DNA of 64,000 nucleotides from Bacteroidota bacterium (GTDB lineage: Bacteria > Bacteroidota > Bacteroidia > Bacteroidales > UBA10428): NCBI GenBank assembly GCA_016699695.1, contig CP065006.1, forward strand, positions 496,001 through 560,000. The letters are read 5' to 3'. The position numbers were made by a program, and so were the translations under genes. Each line of letters starts with the position of its first letter. Position 1 is the stretch's first letter. Positions 27,130-36,360 of the stretch are shown here, piece by piece. Under the pieces are notes generated by a model. The model saw only the letters and a list, made by a program, of their open reading frames with translations. It was not told where the DNA came from and ran no database searches.

Positions 27130-28245
27130 CTAACTCACCTTACGGTATCGCCAGATGGCCAAAGCATTGACCAAAAGTCCGTACAACAACATCTGAAATA
27201 TTTCAGCTTTTATGTCTGTAAGACTTGAACCCTTTAACAAAACCATGCGAATTACCTTGATAAAATACGCAAGCGGATTGAACCAATTAATTACCTGACC
27301 CCAGCGCGGCATGTTATCTGGCGAAGTAAACAGACCACTCATAAGCACAAACACCATTACAAAAAAGAAAGAAATAAAAAGCACCTGCTGTTGCGTATTC
27401 GAAACAGTAGAAATAAACAATCCAATACCAAGCACTGCAATAAGGTAAACCGTTGCAAACACAAACAAGGTAATCAGGCTGCCTTCGAAAGGAACATGGT
27501 ACAGCACTTTTGCCAGAATCAGGCCAAATACCAAATCGGCAAGGCCGATAATTAAAAACGGTATCATCTTGCCTGCAATAAACTGGTATTTTTGTATGGG
27601 CGAAACATTGATCTGTTCGATTGTGCCGGTTTCTTTCTCGCGCACCAGGTTCATTCCAGCCATAAACCAGCCAATGGCAGTAATCAGTATCACCAATATG
27701 CCCGGGGCCATGTATATCTTGTAGTCAAGAAGTGGGTTGTACCAAAAGTTAGTAGAAACCTGAATGGAAGAGGCTGACGGAATATTTGGACCCATCATTT
27801 CAACCACAAGCTCCTTGTTATAATCTGCTACAATGGCTCTGCAATAGGCCAAAGACAATTCGGCCGCCATGCCGTTTACAGCATCAATAAGCAATTGCAC
27901 TTCGCCAGTTTGCAGGTTCTGAAATTTCTCCTCGAATCCGGAAGGTATTACCATTGCCACATCGTATTTGCTTCTTTTAATCGACTCATCGATTTCACTT
28001 TGGCTAAGGGGAAGTACATCTATTCTGAAAAACCTGCTGGCAGAAAACTTCCGGATCAACTCAATGGAGGTCTCGCTCCCATCGCGATCGACAATCAGCA
28101 TCTGCACCTCTTTTATTTCGAAAGTAGCTGCATACACCAGAATAATCATCTGAATGAGAGGCATCAATAAAATAGCCCTGCCCATGAATTTGTCGCGGGC
28201 TATCTGTATGAATTCTTTTTGTATGAGGTAAAGTATGGTTCGCAT
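27130..28245 (-). CDS. ABC-2 type permease (YbhR/YhhJ-like)
   Basis: 371 residues. One N-terminal membrane helix (LLMPLIQMIILVYAATFEI), a large extracytoplasmic loop (about 45-175), then five helices in the C-terminal half, with the conserved REKETGTIEQINVSPI cytoplasmic loop. This is the second of two permeases in the operon, 26 bases after the first; together they would form the heterodimeric membrane part of the exporter. Substrate unknown. Confidence 0.9.
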   Translation of the reverse strand: MRTILYLIQKEFIQIARDKFMGRAILLMPLIQMIILVYAATFEIKEVQMLIVDRDGSETSIELIRKFSASRFFRIDVLPLSQSEIDESIKRSKYDVAMVIPSGFEEKFQNLQTGEVQLLIDAVNGMAAELSLAYCRAIVADYNKELVVEMMGPNIPSASSIQVSTNFWYNPLLDYKIYMAPGILVILITAIGWFMAGMNLVREKETGTIEQINVSPIQKYQFIAGKMIPFLIIGLADLVFGLILAKVLYHVPFEGSLITLFVFATVYLIAVLGIGLFISTVSNTQQQVLFISFFFVMVFVLMSGLFTSPDNMPRWGQVINWFNPLAYFIKVIRMVLLKGSSLTDIKAEIFQMLLYGLLVNALAIWRYRKVS

Positions 28246-28271
28246 AATAATTTTCTATTAAGTCGAATGCA

Positions 28272-29375
28272 CTATTCAAGCCTGATTTTAAAATTTCTGA
28301 CGCTAATAATAATAAATGCACTCAGCATAAGGATCATTACCAGTAGGTATTTATAGATATAGCCTAACCCAAGACCCTTTAACATCACCGATTTAAGTGC
28401 CAACAGAAACCAGCGGGGGGGCATGAAAATAGACAAAACCTGCAAGGCTTTGGGCATATTTTCTATCGGAAAGATAAAACCCGATAGCAACACTGTGGGA
28501 AGCATTAGTGCAATAAGTGAAATAATCATGGCTACCTGCTGTGTTTTCGCAATGGTCGATATCATTACCCCCAGGCTTAAAGCAAGCAGAATAAAAAGAA
28601 TACAAGTGAAAGCAAGCAGGATAAGACTTCCGTTGATGGGTACTTTAAATACAAAATAGCCAATAAGCAATATGGCAATCATGTTTGCCACCGACAAGGC
28701 TAAATAAGGTGTAAGTTTACCCAATATAATCTGTATGGGTCGCAGGGGCGATACCAGCAATACTTCCATAGTGCCTGACTCTTTCTCTCGTGTAATGGAA
28801 ATACTGGTCATGAGCGCAGAAATGAGCATGAGGATAAGTGCCATGGTGCCAGGCACGAAAAGGTAAGCCGATCGCAATTGTTCGTTATAAACCATTCTGA
28901 ATTCCGTTTTTATCACTCCTACTCCCTTTGCATGGTTCCTTTCTTCGATAAAATCGTAGATGACGCTGCGCGAATAGGCATCGAGCAAAGAGGCCATATT
29001 CGGGTCGCTGGCATCGGCAATAATCTGAAGAGGTGCTACACCATCGCGTATTAATTGCCGTTCAAAATCAGGCAAGAAAATAATAACTTCCTTAATGCTT
29101 CCCTTTTGGAACTCCGTTTCGATGTCGTGTGTATTGTTCAGGTATTTTTCGATGGTAAAGTAACCGGTTGCACGCAATTTGTTGGCAATTTCCTTTGTCA
29201 TCGAATCTTTTGATAAATCGAGAATAGCAATGCGGGCATTTTTTATTTCGGTAGATATCACATATCCGAAAAGGAGTAATTGAATAACCGGAATGGCAAA
29301 TAAAACAATCATGGTGCGCGGATCGCGCAACAGATGCCTGAACTCTTTTATTACAAAAGCTATAAACCGGTTCAT
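28272..29375 (-). CDS. ABC-2 type permease (YbhS-like)
   Basis: 367 residues with the same topology as its partner: an N-terminal helix (TMIVLFAIPVIQLLLFGYVIS), a large loop, and the signature REKESGTMEVLLVSPLRPIQIILGK before the remaining helices. Its start overlaps the stop of the preceding ATPase gene by 4 bases (ATGA). It is the permease partner of the neighbouring ABC-2 protein. Confidence 0.9.
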   Translation of the reverse strand: MNRFIAFVIKEFRHLLRDPRTMIVLFAIPVIQLLLFGYVISTEIKNARIAILDLSKDSMTKEIANKLRATGYFTIEKYLNNTHDIETEFQKGSIKEVIIFLPDFERQLIRDGVAPLQIIADASDPNMASLLDAYSRSVIYDFIEERNHAKGVGVIKTEFRMVYNEQLRSAYLFVPGTMALILMLISALMTSISITREKESGTMEVLLVSPLRPIQIILGKLTPYLALSVANMIAILLIGYFVFKVPINGSLILLAFTCILFILLALSLGVMISTIAKTQQVAMIISLIALMLPTVLLSGFIFPIENMPKALQVLSIFMPPRWFLLALKSVMLKGLGLGYIYKYLLVMILMLSAFIIISVRNFKIRLE

Positions 29376-30103
29376 TGCCTCACAATGTTTAAAAACAAAT
29401 CGAAAATATTATCTACTTCGTATTTTTTCTTTAGGGCCTTGGGAGTATCAAGTGCCATTATCCGCCCATTATCCATAATCGAAATCCGATGGCAATACTC
29501 AGCTTCATCGAGGTAATGAGTTGTTACAAACACCGTGGTACCCTCTTCTGAGGTCTTTTGTATCAACTCCCAGAAATTTCGACGCGCAATAGGATCCACT
29601 CCACTGGTTGGTTCGTCGAGAAATACGATTGCCGGCTGGTGAAAAGTAGCCACAGCAAAGGCCAGCTTTTGTTTCCACCCTAACGGAAGTGAAGAGATTA
29701 AATGGTTTTGCTGACCTGATAATCCAACATTCTCCAGCGACTGTTGCATACGAGAAGCTATTTCTGAACGCGATACCCTGTAAATACCCGCATAAAACCT
29801 GAAATTTTCAGCCACCGTTAAATCTTCGTAAAGCGAAAACTTTTGCGACATGTAACCAATGTTTCTTTTTATTTCTTCCGTTTGGGTGTAAACATCGAAA
29901 CCTGCCACTTGTACACGACCAGTACTTGGCGCAAGCAAACCACAAAAAACCTTAATGGCTGTGGTCTTTCCTGCACCATTAGCACCCAGAAACCCAAATA
30001 TTTCTCCTTTATAAACCTCGAAACTAAGATTTTCATTGGCCACAAAGTTGCCAAACCTTTTGTACATGTTCGCCACCGATATTACTGTTTGCTTTTCGCT
30101 CAT
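29372..30103 (-). CDS. ABC transporter ATP-binding protein
   Basis: 243 residues, a single cassette: Walker A GANGAGKTT, Q-loop YMSQKFSLYEDLTV, signature SLPLGWKQKLA (the usual LSGG degenerate to LPLG), Walker B IVFLDEPTSGVDP and H-loop VTTHYLDEA. This matches the second half of E. coli YbhF, which is one double-length protein; here the two cassettes are separate genes. The degenerate signature is notable. Confidence 0.9.
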   Translation of the reverse strand: MSEKQTVISVANMYKRFGNFVANENLSFEVYKGEIFGFLGANGAGKTTAIKVFCGLLAPSTGRVQVAGFDVYTQTEEIKRNIGYMSQKFSLYEDLTVAENFRFYAGIYRVSRSEIASRMQQSLENVGLSGQQNHLISSLPLGWKQKLAFAVATFHQPAIVFLDEPTSGVDPIARRNFWELIQKTSEEGTTVFVTTHYLDEAEYCHRISIMDNGRIMALDTPKALKKKYEVDNIFDLFLNIVRQ

Positions 30104-30114
30104 GGTTAAATTAT

Positions 30115-31035
30115 TTAAGCAGAAACGATTTTTTGTTGCGACATAAGGTCTATAAAAATATCTTCTATCTGCACTTGTGCAGGTTGAATCACAATATTTT
30201 CATGGCCTTGCTCCTTGAGGAAGCTTTCTAATTCAGCCTTATCAAATCCATCGGCATTAGGGGTATAATGCACATCGCTGCCAAAGGGAATTGCTGCTGC
30301 CTGGCTATTAAAACGGCGCAAATCGGCCAGCAATTGATAAGGTTGATTGGATTGAACCGAAAAAATAATGCGGGGATAAGCAGTTTTAATTCCATCGGGT
30401 GTATTGATGGCCATTAGCCTGCCTGCTTGTATCAGCGCAATGCGGCTGCACAATTCGGCCTCAACCATATAAGGTGTCGACACGATGATGGTAATATCGT
30501 TTTTTATTAACGATTTGAGTAAATCCCAGAATTCTTTCCGCGAAACCGCATCGACACCGGTGGTAGGTTCGTCCAGAATCAGCAACTTTGGCCTGTGGAT
30601 AAGGGCGCAGGACAAGGCCAGTTTTTGTTTCATTCCACCAGATAATTTACCAGCCAGCCTGTCGCGAAAGGGTTCTATTTGTTCATACACCTCTTTTATT
30701 AGGTCGAAATTTTTCTTCACTGAAGTGCCGTACACCGTTGCAAAAAACTCCAGATTCTCGGCTACCGATAAGTCGGTATACAAAGAGAATCGTCCGGGCA
30801 TGTAACCGGTAAAAGAACGTATCTGCCGGTAATCTTTGTTTACATCGCATCCAAAAACCTTTGCCGTGCCTTTATCGGGTAAAAGCAACGAAGCAAGAAT
30901 CCTGAAAAGTGTGCTTTTCCCAGCACCATCAGGTCCAATAAGACCAAACAATTCTCCGGGCATCACCTCCAGGTTTATGTCGCTGAGTGCAGCAACCGGA
31001 CCGAAACTTTTACTGACCTGATGTAGCGAAATCAT
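30115..31035 (-). CDS. ABC transporter ATP-binding protein
   Basis: 306 residues: Walker A GPDGAGKST, signature LSGGMKQKLALSCAL, Walker B LLILDEPTTGVD, then VSTPYMVEAELC, where the switch His is replaced (TPY for THY). A C-terminal extension of about 80 residues (FSVQSNQPYQLLADLRRFN) follows the cassette. It corresponds to the first cassette of YbhF. Each ATPase is degenerate at a different position, which suggests the two form an asymmetric heterodimer with one consensus site. Its start overlaps the membrane fusion protein gene by 4 bases. Confidence 0.9.
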   Translation of the reverse strand: MISLHQVSKSFGPVAALSDINLEVMPGELFGLIGPDGAGKSTLFRILASLLLPDKGTAKVFGCDVNKDYRQIRSFTGYMPGRFSLYTDLSVAENLEFFATVYGTSVKKNFDLIKEVYEQIEPFRDRLAGKLSGGMKQKLALSCALIHRPKLLILDEPTTGVDAVSRKEFWDLLKSLIKNDITIIVSTPYMVEAELCSRIALIQAGRLMAINTPDGIKTAYPRIIFSVQSNQPYQLLADLRRFNSQAAAIPFGSDVHYTPNADGFDKAELESFLKEQGHENIVIQPAQVQIEDIFIDLMSQQKIVSA

Positions 31036-31967
31036 TTATTCATATTTTGATTGTGCGGGAACAGATACACCTCGCCTGGCATGTTGATTTTTATGCCCCC
31101 ATCATTCTTCACCCTTATCTTGATGGCATAAACCAGGTTCTGCCTTTCGTGGCGTGTTTGTATATTTTTAGGCGTAAATTCTGCGTTGGGAGATACCCAG
31201 GATACAATGCCTGGGTAAAAAATCAAATCGTCGTCGGGCCCGTCAATAGCCACTTGAATTTCGTTGCCGATAACAACCTGACTTAATTGGTTGCCCGACA
31301 CATACGCTTTTATTTCGAGCTCATCGAGGTTGGCAATTTTAAGCAATGCCTTGCCCGTAATGGCTATTTCACCGGCTTCGGCATATTTGGAGAGTACCGT
31401 ACCTGCTATCGGGCTTTTTATAATTGATCGTGAAATTAAATCGTTCACCTGTTCAATGGCTGCATCCAAAGCCATCATTTCTGCATCGACGTTTGATAAA
31501 TTGGATTGCGTAAGCAAAACCTGCTTCTGAACCAGGTTAATTTGTCCTTCCACCTCATCGAGCTGTCTGGCTGTTGCCGCCTTGTCGTTCAGCAGGTTTT
31601 TAATTCTTTTATGTTCGATATCCATTGTAGCCAATTGCTGCTTATACACTTCGACCTGGGCATGTATGGTGGCCTTTTGAGAGTGGGCCGCAAACCGTTT
31701 AGCCATCAGTTCCTTTTTCTTAAGGCTATACTGCAGGGTATCTACAATGGCTAAAATGGAACCTGGCTGGCAGGTGTCTCCTTCTTTTATCGCGAACATG
31801 ATTAAACGCCCTTGTGTTTCGGCAGAAACAATCACCTCCTGGCTTTCGAAATTGCCATAAGCATCGGGAGTATTATTCTTGCCATTACATCCAGCAACTA
31901 AGAAAAGTATAAGCAAGATGTATAGGATTGGATAGGCAATGGCTGTAGCAGATTTCATAAATTTCAT
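31032..31967 (-). CDS. HlyD-family periplasmic adaptor (lipoprotein)
   Basis: 311 residues. N-terminal membrane segment ending in lipobox VAGC (Cys27). Biotinyl-lipoyl-like strand SQEVIVSAETQGRLIMFAIKEGDTCQPGSILAIVDT, a coiled-coil hairpin (about 90-170), the return lipoyl strand RSIIKSPIAGTVLSKYAEAGEIAITGKALLKIANLDELEIKAYV and a beta-barrel domain. It bridges the inner-membrane ABC complex to the TolC-like channel. YbhG/YhiI-like. It starts 3 bases after the TolC gene. Confidence 0.92.
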   Translation of the reverse strand: MKFMKSATAIAYPILYILLILFLVAGCNGKNNTPDAYGNFESQEVIVSAETQGRLIMFAIKEGDTCQPGSILAIVDTLQYSLKKKELMAKRFAAHSQKATIHAQVEVYKQQLATMDIEHKRIKNLLNDKAATARQLDEVEGQINLVQKQVLLTQSNLSNVDAEMMALDAAIEQVNDLISRSIIKSPIAGTVLSKYAEAGEIAITGKALLKIANLDELEIKAYVSGNQLSQVVIGNEIQVAIDGPDDDLIFYPGIVSWVSPNAEFTPKNIQTRHERQNLVYAIKIRVKNDGGIKINMPGEVYLFPHNQNMNK

Positions 31968-31970
31968 TTT

Positions 31971-33350
31971 TTAATTAATTGATGGGATTCCGTAATAATA
32001 TGCAAGCATGGCCTGTGCTTCTATTAATTTAATCTGATGCTGCTCGAGCACAAATCTGGCATGTAACTCCTCGTTCAGGTCGCGCAGGTAATCGGCCGGA
32101 GTAATGGTTCCGTGCTGCAGCATAGAGGCACTGGTATTGCGAATATTTTCCTTGTACTTCACAATCTCTTCATCACTTTTAAGCATTGTCCTCAGGCTTT
32201 CAATTTCCTGCATGCACACTTTCAATGCAAGATTGATATTCCGCTCAAAATCCTGCTCCGCAATATCGATTCTGCTTTTCTGAATCGTTAGAAGCTGCTT
32301 TTCTTTTTTTGCCTGGTTCCAATCGAACAGGTTCCAGCCTAACTTCACTCCCACGATATAATAATAGTCCGATGCATTTTCGAACATATTCAAACCGGGA
32401 TAACTATAACCTGTCTGACCAAAAGCATTCAAACGGGGTAGATATTGCCGGTCGTACAGCTTACTGGCCGCGTCGAAATAATTACGACGTTCGTCAAACA
32501 AACTATATTCTAAACGGTTAAGGCTATCGGGCACATCGAGGCTATCGGGAAGCACAATTTCCAGCTCACTCCCACTCAAGCCAACGAGCATGCCCAGGCT
32601 TTCTTTTAACCTGACCAAGGAAAGATTGGTCTCAATCAGTTGCTGACCTGCAGTAAGACGCTCGGCAGCAAGACGACCTGACTCGCTTTCGGTAAAGAAC
32701 CCCTGCTGTACACCCGATTGAAGGTTATGCTCCTGTTGGTTTAACACCTCAATTTTTAATTCAAGAATGCGAATTGACTTTTGAAGCAGTGCGACACCAA
32801 AAAAATACTTATTGACCAGTTCGTTTAGCTGGTAAATAGCCAACTCACTCTCAAGGTCCTGAATGGATGCTTGTATGGCTTTTATATCTTTTTGAAGGCT
32901 AACCATGGAGCCATCGTAAATCTTCTGGTCGATGATAACTCCTGCATTGTATTGAAACAAATCAAGTTCGAAAGGTTCCACACCCGGAATCGGAAAAGCC
33001 ACCCGAACAGCTTCGCTTTGGTAGCTGGCAGATCCGTATGCCTTTAGAGTTGGCATGTTTGTACTTTCGAGTTTATTCGTACCCACTTTAAGCTCTTCAG
33101 CATTCAAAGCCAGTAGTTTGATCTGAGGGGCATTGGCCCTTGTGAGCCGATAGCAATCCTGAAGCTCTAAGGGTTGAGCCTGCGCAAATATTGGTAGTAA
33201 AAAAAACGAAAAAAGAAATTTACCGATTATTACACCTGTAATTTTCCTTTGAGAAACCTTTTTTCCGAAAAGACCTTTGCAAGGTTTAAAAAAATGATCC
33301 TCAATTGTGATTAGAGGACATTGTTCTGCGTTTACTATTGTTTGTTTCAT
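31971..33350 (-). CDS. TolC-family outer membrane efflux protein
   Basis: 459 residues. The coding frame opens with about 40 hydrophilic residues before a signal-like segment (VIIGKFLFSFFLLPIFAQAQ), so the true start may be a non-ATG codon further in; no internal Met is available before the signal. OEP repeats follow: LTRANAPQIKLLALNAEELKVG, long helical hairpins, and LGWNLFDWNQAKKEKQLL. It begins 4 bases after tetR, so the regulator is translated first in the same transcript. Confidence 0.88.
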   Translation of the reverse strand: MKQTIVNAEQCPLITIEDHFFKPCKGLFGKKVSQRKITGVIIGKFLFSFFLLPIFAQAQPLELQDCYRLTRANAPQIKLLALNAEELKVGTNKLESTNMPTLKAYGSASYQSEAVRVAFPIPGVEPFELDLFQYNAGVIIDQKIYDGSMVSLQKDIKAIQASIQDLESELAIYQLNELVNKYFFGVALLQKSIRILELKIEVLNQQEHNLQSGVQQGFFTESESGRLAAERLTAGQQLIETNLSLVRLKESLGMLVGLSGSELEIVLPDSLDVPDSLNRLEYSLFDERRNYFDAASKLYDRQYLPRLNAFGQTGYSYPGLNMFENASDYYYIVGVKLGWNLFDWNQAKKEKQLLTIQKSRIDIAEQDFERNINLALKVCMQEIESLRTMLKSDEEIVKYKENIRNTSASMLQHGTITPADYLRDLNEELHARFVLEQHQIKLIEAQAMLAYYYGIPSIN

Positions 33351-33354
33351 TACT

Positions 33355-33963
33355 TTATTTTTTTAATGCGGCAAGCACAAATGCACTAATCACTTTTTTT
33401 CGTTCGGCCAAAATATCGGTATAACTAATACCCATGTTTTCCTTAAGCACTGGCGCAATCATGGGGCTTACTGCATAGGGCAATACAAGCATTCCCATAA
33501 TATTTAAAAGCAGATGAGCAGGATTAATAGGATTTATCTTCCCCTCACCCACTTCGCGCTGAATCTGTGCAAAGAAATTAATCATGGCCGGCAAAACTCC
33601 TTTCTCGAAAAAGGCTTTTATGCGCGAAGGATTCTGGCTCATTTCGTTGAGCACAAAAACCGGCAGGTAAGGGTTGGCCGACAAAGCCTCGGAATATTTG
33701 TCGATAAAACTATCCAGCTTTTCCAGAATAGGAATATCACTGGAAAGCACTTCGCTGATCCCTGTCGCGAGATTCTTCAAAACCTCTTCGAATATGCGCT
33801 CGAAGAGCTTCTCTTTACTTCGGAAATAATAATGAAGAAGTGCTTTGTTGATACCTGCCTCGTCGGCAATTTCCTGCATACGCGCACCTGATAAACCCTT
33901 ACGGATAAAGACAGTGCGGGCTGCTAGTAAAATTTTTTCTTCCGTTTCAGAAAAATTAACCAT
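33355..33963 (-). CDS. TetR-family transcriptional regulator
   Basis: 202 residues from ATG 33963 (MVNFSETEEKILLAA); a TTG at 33984 would add 7 residues. The N-terminal helix-turn-helix is ARTVFIRKGLSGARMQEIADEAGINKALLHYYFRSKEKLFERIF. The C-terminal ligand/dimer domain matches the TetR_C type seen in CecR/YbiH regulators. It is the first gene of the exporter operon and probably represses it via the palindrome at 34009-34029, releasing on binding an exporter substrate. The organisation parallels E. coli cecR-ybhGFSR. Confidence 0.92.
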   Translation of the reverse strand: MVNFSETEEKILLAARTVFIRKGLSGARMQEIADEAGINKALLHYYFRSKEKLFERIFEEVLKNLATGISEVLSSDIPILEKLDSFIDKYSEALSANPYLPVFVLNEMSQNPSRIKAFFEKGVLPAMINFFAQIQREVGEGKINPINPAHLLLNIMGMLVLPYAVSPMIAPVLKENMGISYTDILAERKKVISAFVLAALKK

Positions 33964-34008
33964 ATCATTTAACTGTTTGGTCAAATGTAGTGCAGATAAT
34001 TATATTAT

Positions 34009-34029
34009 CCAAATGATTTATCCATTTGG
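34009..34029. promoter_or_regulatory. Candidate TetR operator
   Basis: Perfect inverted repeat CCAAATG-N7-CATTTGG, centred about 56 bases upstream of the tetR ATG. A related half-site pair (TTTGGTCAAATG) lies at 33977-33988 over the alternative start. Such size and placement fit a TetR dimer site. It is unlike the REP palindromes that follow. Confidence 0.5.
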
Positions 34030-34078
34030 TTAAAATAATTTTATTGAAAATAGAACAGAAGTTCCCAAAACTAACAAT

Positions 34079-34107
34079 AGCGCGCGTTTAGCTTGCGTAA
34101 CGCGTGC
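34079..34107 (+). repeat. REP-like palindrome, family 3, copy 1
   Basis: Core CGCGTTTA...GTAACGCG (imperfect stem with a GCTTGC-type loop) preceded by GCG. The same core occurs at 34314-34344 in the same orientation and at 47470-47503 inverted. Confidence 0.7.
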
Positions 34108-34313
34108 AAATAAAAAGGTTGCTTCCCCCAACTGCCATATGTATATGATTTGTGGCCTTTCTTTGAAAAATTCGAAAGTTTTCCTATTGGCAAGGCCCCG
34201 ATTGCAAATCGGCGCTAGTGGGGCTAATCGGGCATTAATTGCCCCTGGGTTACTCACTCCGTTCGTGAAAACGCTGCGCTAAGTTAAGCCAGGGGCAATT
34301 AAACACTCTTCAC

Positions 34314-34344
34314 TAGCGCGCGTTTAGCTTGCGTAACGCGTGCT
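34314..34344 (+). repeat. REP-like palindrome, family 3, copy 2
   Basis: Same core as 34079-34107, here preceded by CACTAGCGCG. The CACTCTTCACTAG context is echoed by CTCTTTTACTAG (reverse strand) at the 47.5 kb copy, so the shared unit is longer than the palindrome. Confidence 0.7.
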
Positions 34345-34778
34345 AACAAATATGTTGCTGACCCACTTGTAAATTTTTAATGCTTAGCTGTTTGTGCAAT
34401 TCTACAATGAAATCAAGCCATACACGCACAAAAAATAATTTAGAAAGATTTCAAATTGCAGCTGTATATTGAAAATTATCATGGAATTTTATACTCTTGC
34501 ACACAGAGAATATACAACAGTATCTGACCCTTAAGTGCTCTATTTTGGTAAAAAACACAGGTTATTTGCGGATTTGCCCTTACCGCATGCAGGTTAGAGA
34601 AATATGGTGGTGGTTTTTTACCGATTGCTGTTTTTAAGTTGATTGCATAGACCATTCTTTTGCCGAAAAGCAGGTAGATGAGCGATAAAAATAATTTTCG
34701 ATTGCTTTGAAAAAGGCATAGAGAGTAAAAATTTGTATACTCATTAAACCTAAAAAATAAACCTTAGAAATATACATT

Positions 34779-35840
34779 ATGAAAAAGTTATTTGCACTTA
34801 CAACTTTATTGGCAGCACTTGTTTTCAATCTACACGCACAAACCTGGGGAGGTTCAACCACCAGCACAGGAAATGCTTACAGATCTGGTAATGTAGGTGT
34901 TGGAGAGATAACCAATCCAACCTATCCTTTCGTGGTTGTGCATCCTACATTTTCAATTCCAGCCCCTGGCACAAACTACAAAATTGCTAGTCATATCGAT
35001 AACTTTAATACCTATAAAATACCCTCAGGTATGACTGATCTTGGTTACAGAATGGGAATGAACATAAATACCTTTGTGAAAAATTCTGATTTTCTAGGAA
35101 CTTTAAGCCAACAAATTGGTTTAAGAATCCAATTCGGTTCCTTTACCGGAGCAGGGGCTGGTACCATTACCAATGTGTATGGTTTGTACCTCGACGGACT
35201 TACAGGTGGTAGTGCTACCATGACAAACAGGTATGCAATTTACCAAACAGGATCAACCTTCAGGAATTATTTCCAGGGGTACATTGGCATAAATACTATT
35301 GCACCAAGCAATCAACTTCACGTAAAGGATGGCAATGGTATTAAAATACAGGCCACCAATGCACAAATGGAACTTTCTGATGCAGTTGGAACCCTAAAAC
35401 TAAGAATGGACAATACCGGAAACCTTCAGATTACCAATAGCTCAAACGCTTCACTCTATCACTTCGGAAAAGATGGTAAAATGGGCATAGGCACGATTAA
35501 ACCCACAGCCACTCTTACTGTCAATGGAGATATTTTGGCAGAACGCATAGATGTGATTGGCACTGTGCCAGCTTCCGACTTCGTTTTCGAAGAAGACTAC
35601 AATCTCCGCAGCCTTACCGAATTAGAGGCCTTCGTGAAAGAAAACAAACACTTGCCCGAGGTACCCAGCGCTGCCGAGTTTAAAGAAAACGGCTATAGCG
35701 TGGGCGAAATGGACGATATCCTGCTGCGCAAGGTAGAAGAACTTACCCTTTACATTATCGAGCAGCAAAAATTGTTTGAAGCACAACAAGCGCTTATTGA
35801 ACAGTTACAGCAGAAGGTTGAAACTTTAGAGGTAAAATAA
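34779..35840 (+). CDS. Secreted tail-fibre-like protein with C-terminal coiled coil
   Basis: 353 residues with a signal peptide (MKKLFALTTLLAALVFNLHA). Gly/Thr/Asn-rich repeats (NVGVGEITNPTYPF, YIGINTIAPSNQLHV, KMGIGTIKPTATLTV) resemble the beta-helical stalks of phage tail fibres. The C-terminal block SDFVFEEDYNLRSLTELEAF, then HLPEVPSAAEF and MDDILLRKVEELTLYIIEQ, ends in a coiled coil and is common in Bacteroidota fibre-like proteins, where it probably drives trimerisation. It is 2 bases from the next gene, so it is co-transcribed with the small YD protein and perhaps the RHS giant. Confidence 0.85.
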   Translation: MKKLFALTTLLAALVFNLHAQTWGGSTTSTGNAYRSGNVGVGEITNPTYPFVVVHPTFSIPAPGTNYKIASHIDNFNTYKIPSGMTDLGYRMGMNINTFVKNSDFLGTLSQQIGLRIQFGSFTGAGAGTITNVYGLYLDGLTGGSATMTNRYAIYQTGSTFRNYFQGYIGINTIAPSNQLHVKDGNGIKIQATNAQMELSDAVGTLKLRMDNTGNLQITNSSNASLYHFGKDGKMGIGTIKPTATLTVNGDILAERIDVIGTVPASDFVFEEDYNLRSLTELEAFVKENKHLPEVPSAAEFKENGYSVGEMDDILLRKVEELTLYIIEQQKLFEAQQALIEQLQQKVETLEVK

Positions 35841-35842
35841 TC

Positions 35843-36268
35843 ATGAAACAAGTTTTATTGTTAATTGCTCTGTTTGCCATGCAATACAGTGTATATTCCC
35901 AGTCTGTCGCGTTTACCTACGACCAGGCCGGAAACCGCACTTCGCGCACCATTGTTACCCCACCCTTAAAATCAGCAGAGGAGTTTTCCGAAACCCCGGT
36001 TGAATATTCCCTGGATAAGGACTACAAACTAATGGTTTTTCCGAATCCAACTTCGGGCATTTTAAATTTTGAGATAGAGAATTTGGGCAGTACGACAAAT
36101 TTCATAATAACTGCAAGAGTTTATACAATTAACGGCAGTCTGATTCTTGATGAAGAGTTTTTTACAAATGCATTTACATTAGATATCTCCAAAGAGCAGA
36201 ATGGAATATACTTGCTTGATATATTGGTAAATGATGATAAAAAACAATTCACAATCATTAAAAAGTAA
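35843..36268 (+). CDS. Small T9SS type-A sorted protein with one YD/RHS motif
   Basis: 141 residues: signal peptide to about residue 19, then VAFTYDQAGNRTSRTI, a single YDxxGN motif of the RHS/YD type, a short linker, and a C-terminal T9SS type-A sorting domain (MVFPNPTSGILNFEIENLG to the end KKQFTIIKK). The chain is too short for an RHS cage. It lies between the fibre-like gene (2 bases) and the giant RHS gene (92 bases). It may be a decayed remnant or a dedicated cell-surface accessory of the RHS system. Confidence 0.85.
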   Translation: MKQVLLLIALFAMQYSVYSQSVAFTYDQAGNRTSRTIVTPPLKSAEEFSETPVEYSLDKDYKLMVFPNPTSGILNFEIENLGSTTNFIITARVYTINGSLILDEEFFTNAFTLDISKEQNGIYLLDILVNDDKKQFTIIKK

Positions 36269-36360
36269 AAAATGTAATTAGGGTTTGATTGTTTATGAAG
36301 CTGTAAAACAATTGAATTTCTGTTTGTTACTGCATCGATAATTCTAAAAACTAATCGAAA

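Larger units (their letters stand above)
34030..34778. other. Non-coding spacer with palindromic repeats
   Basis: About 750 bases without a credible gene between divergent tetR and the RHS island. It holds two copies of a REP-like palindrome (34079-34107, 34314-34344), a perfect 14-bp inverted repeat TTAATTGCCCCTGG (34235-34248) / CCAGGGGCAATTAA (34289-34302) enclosing 40 bases, and an AT-rich stretch before the next gene. No tRNA-like structure was found. Confidence 0.6.
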
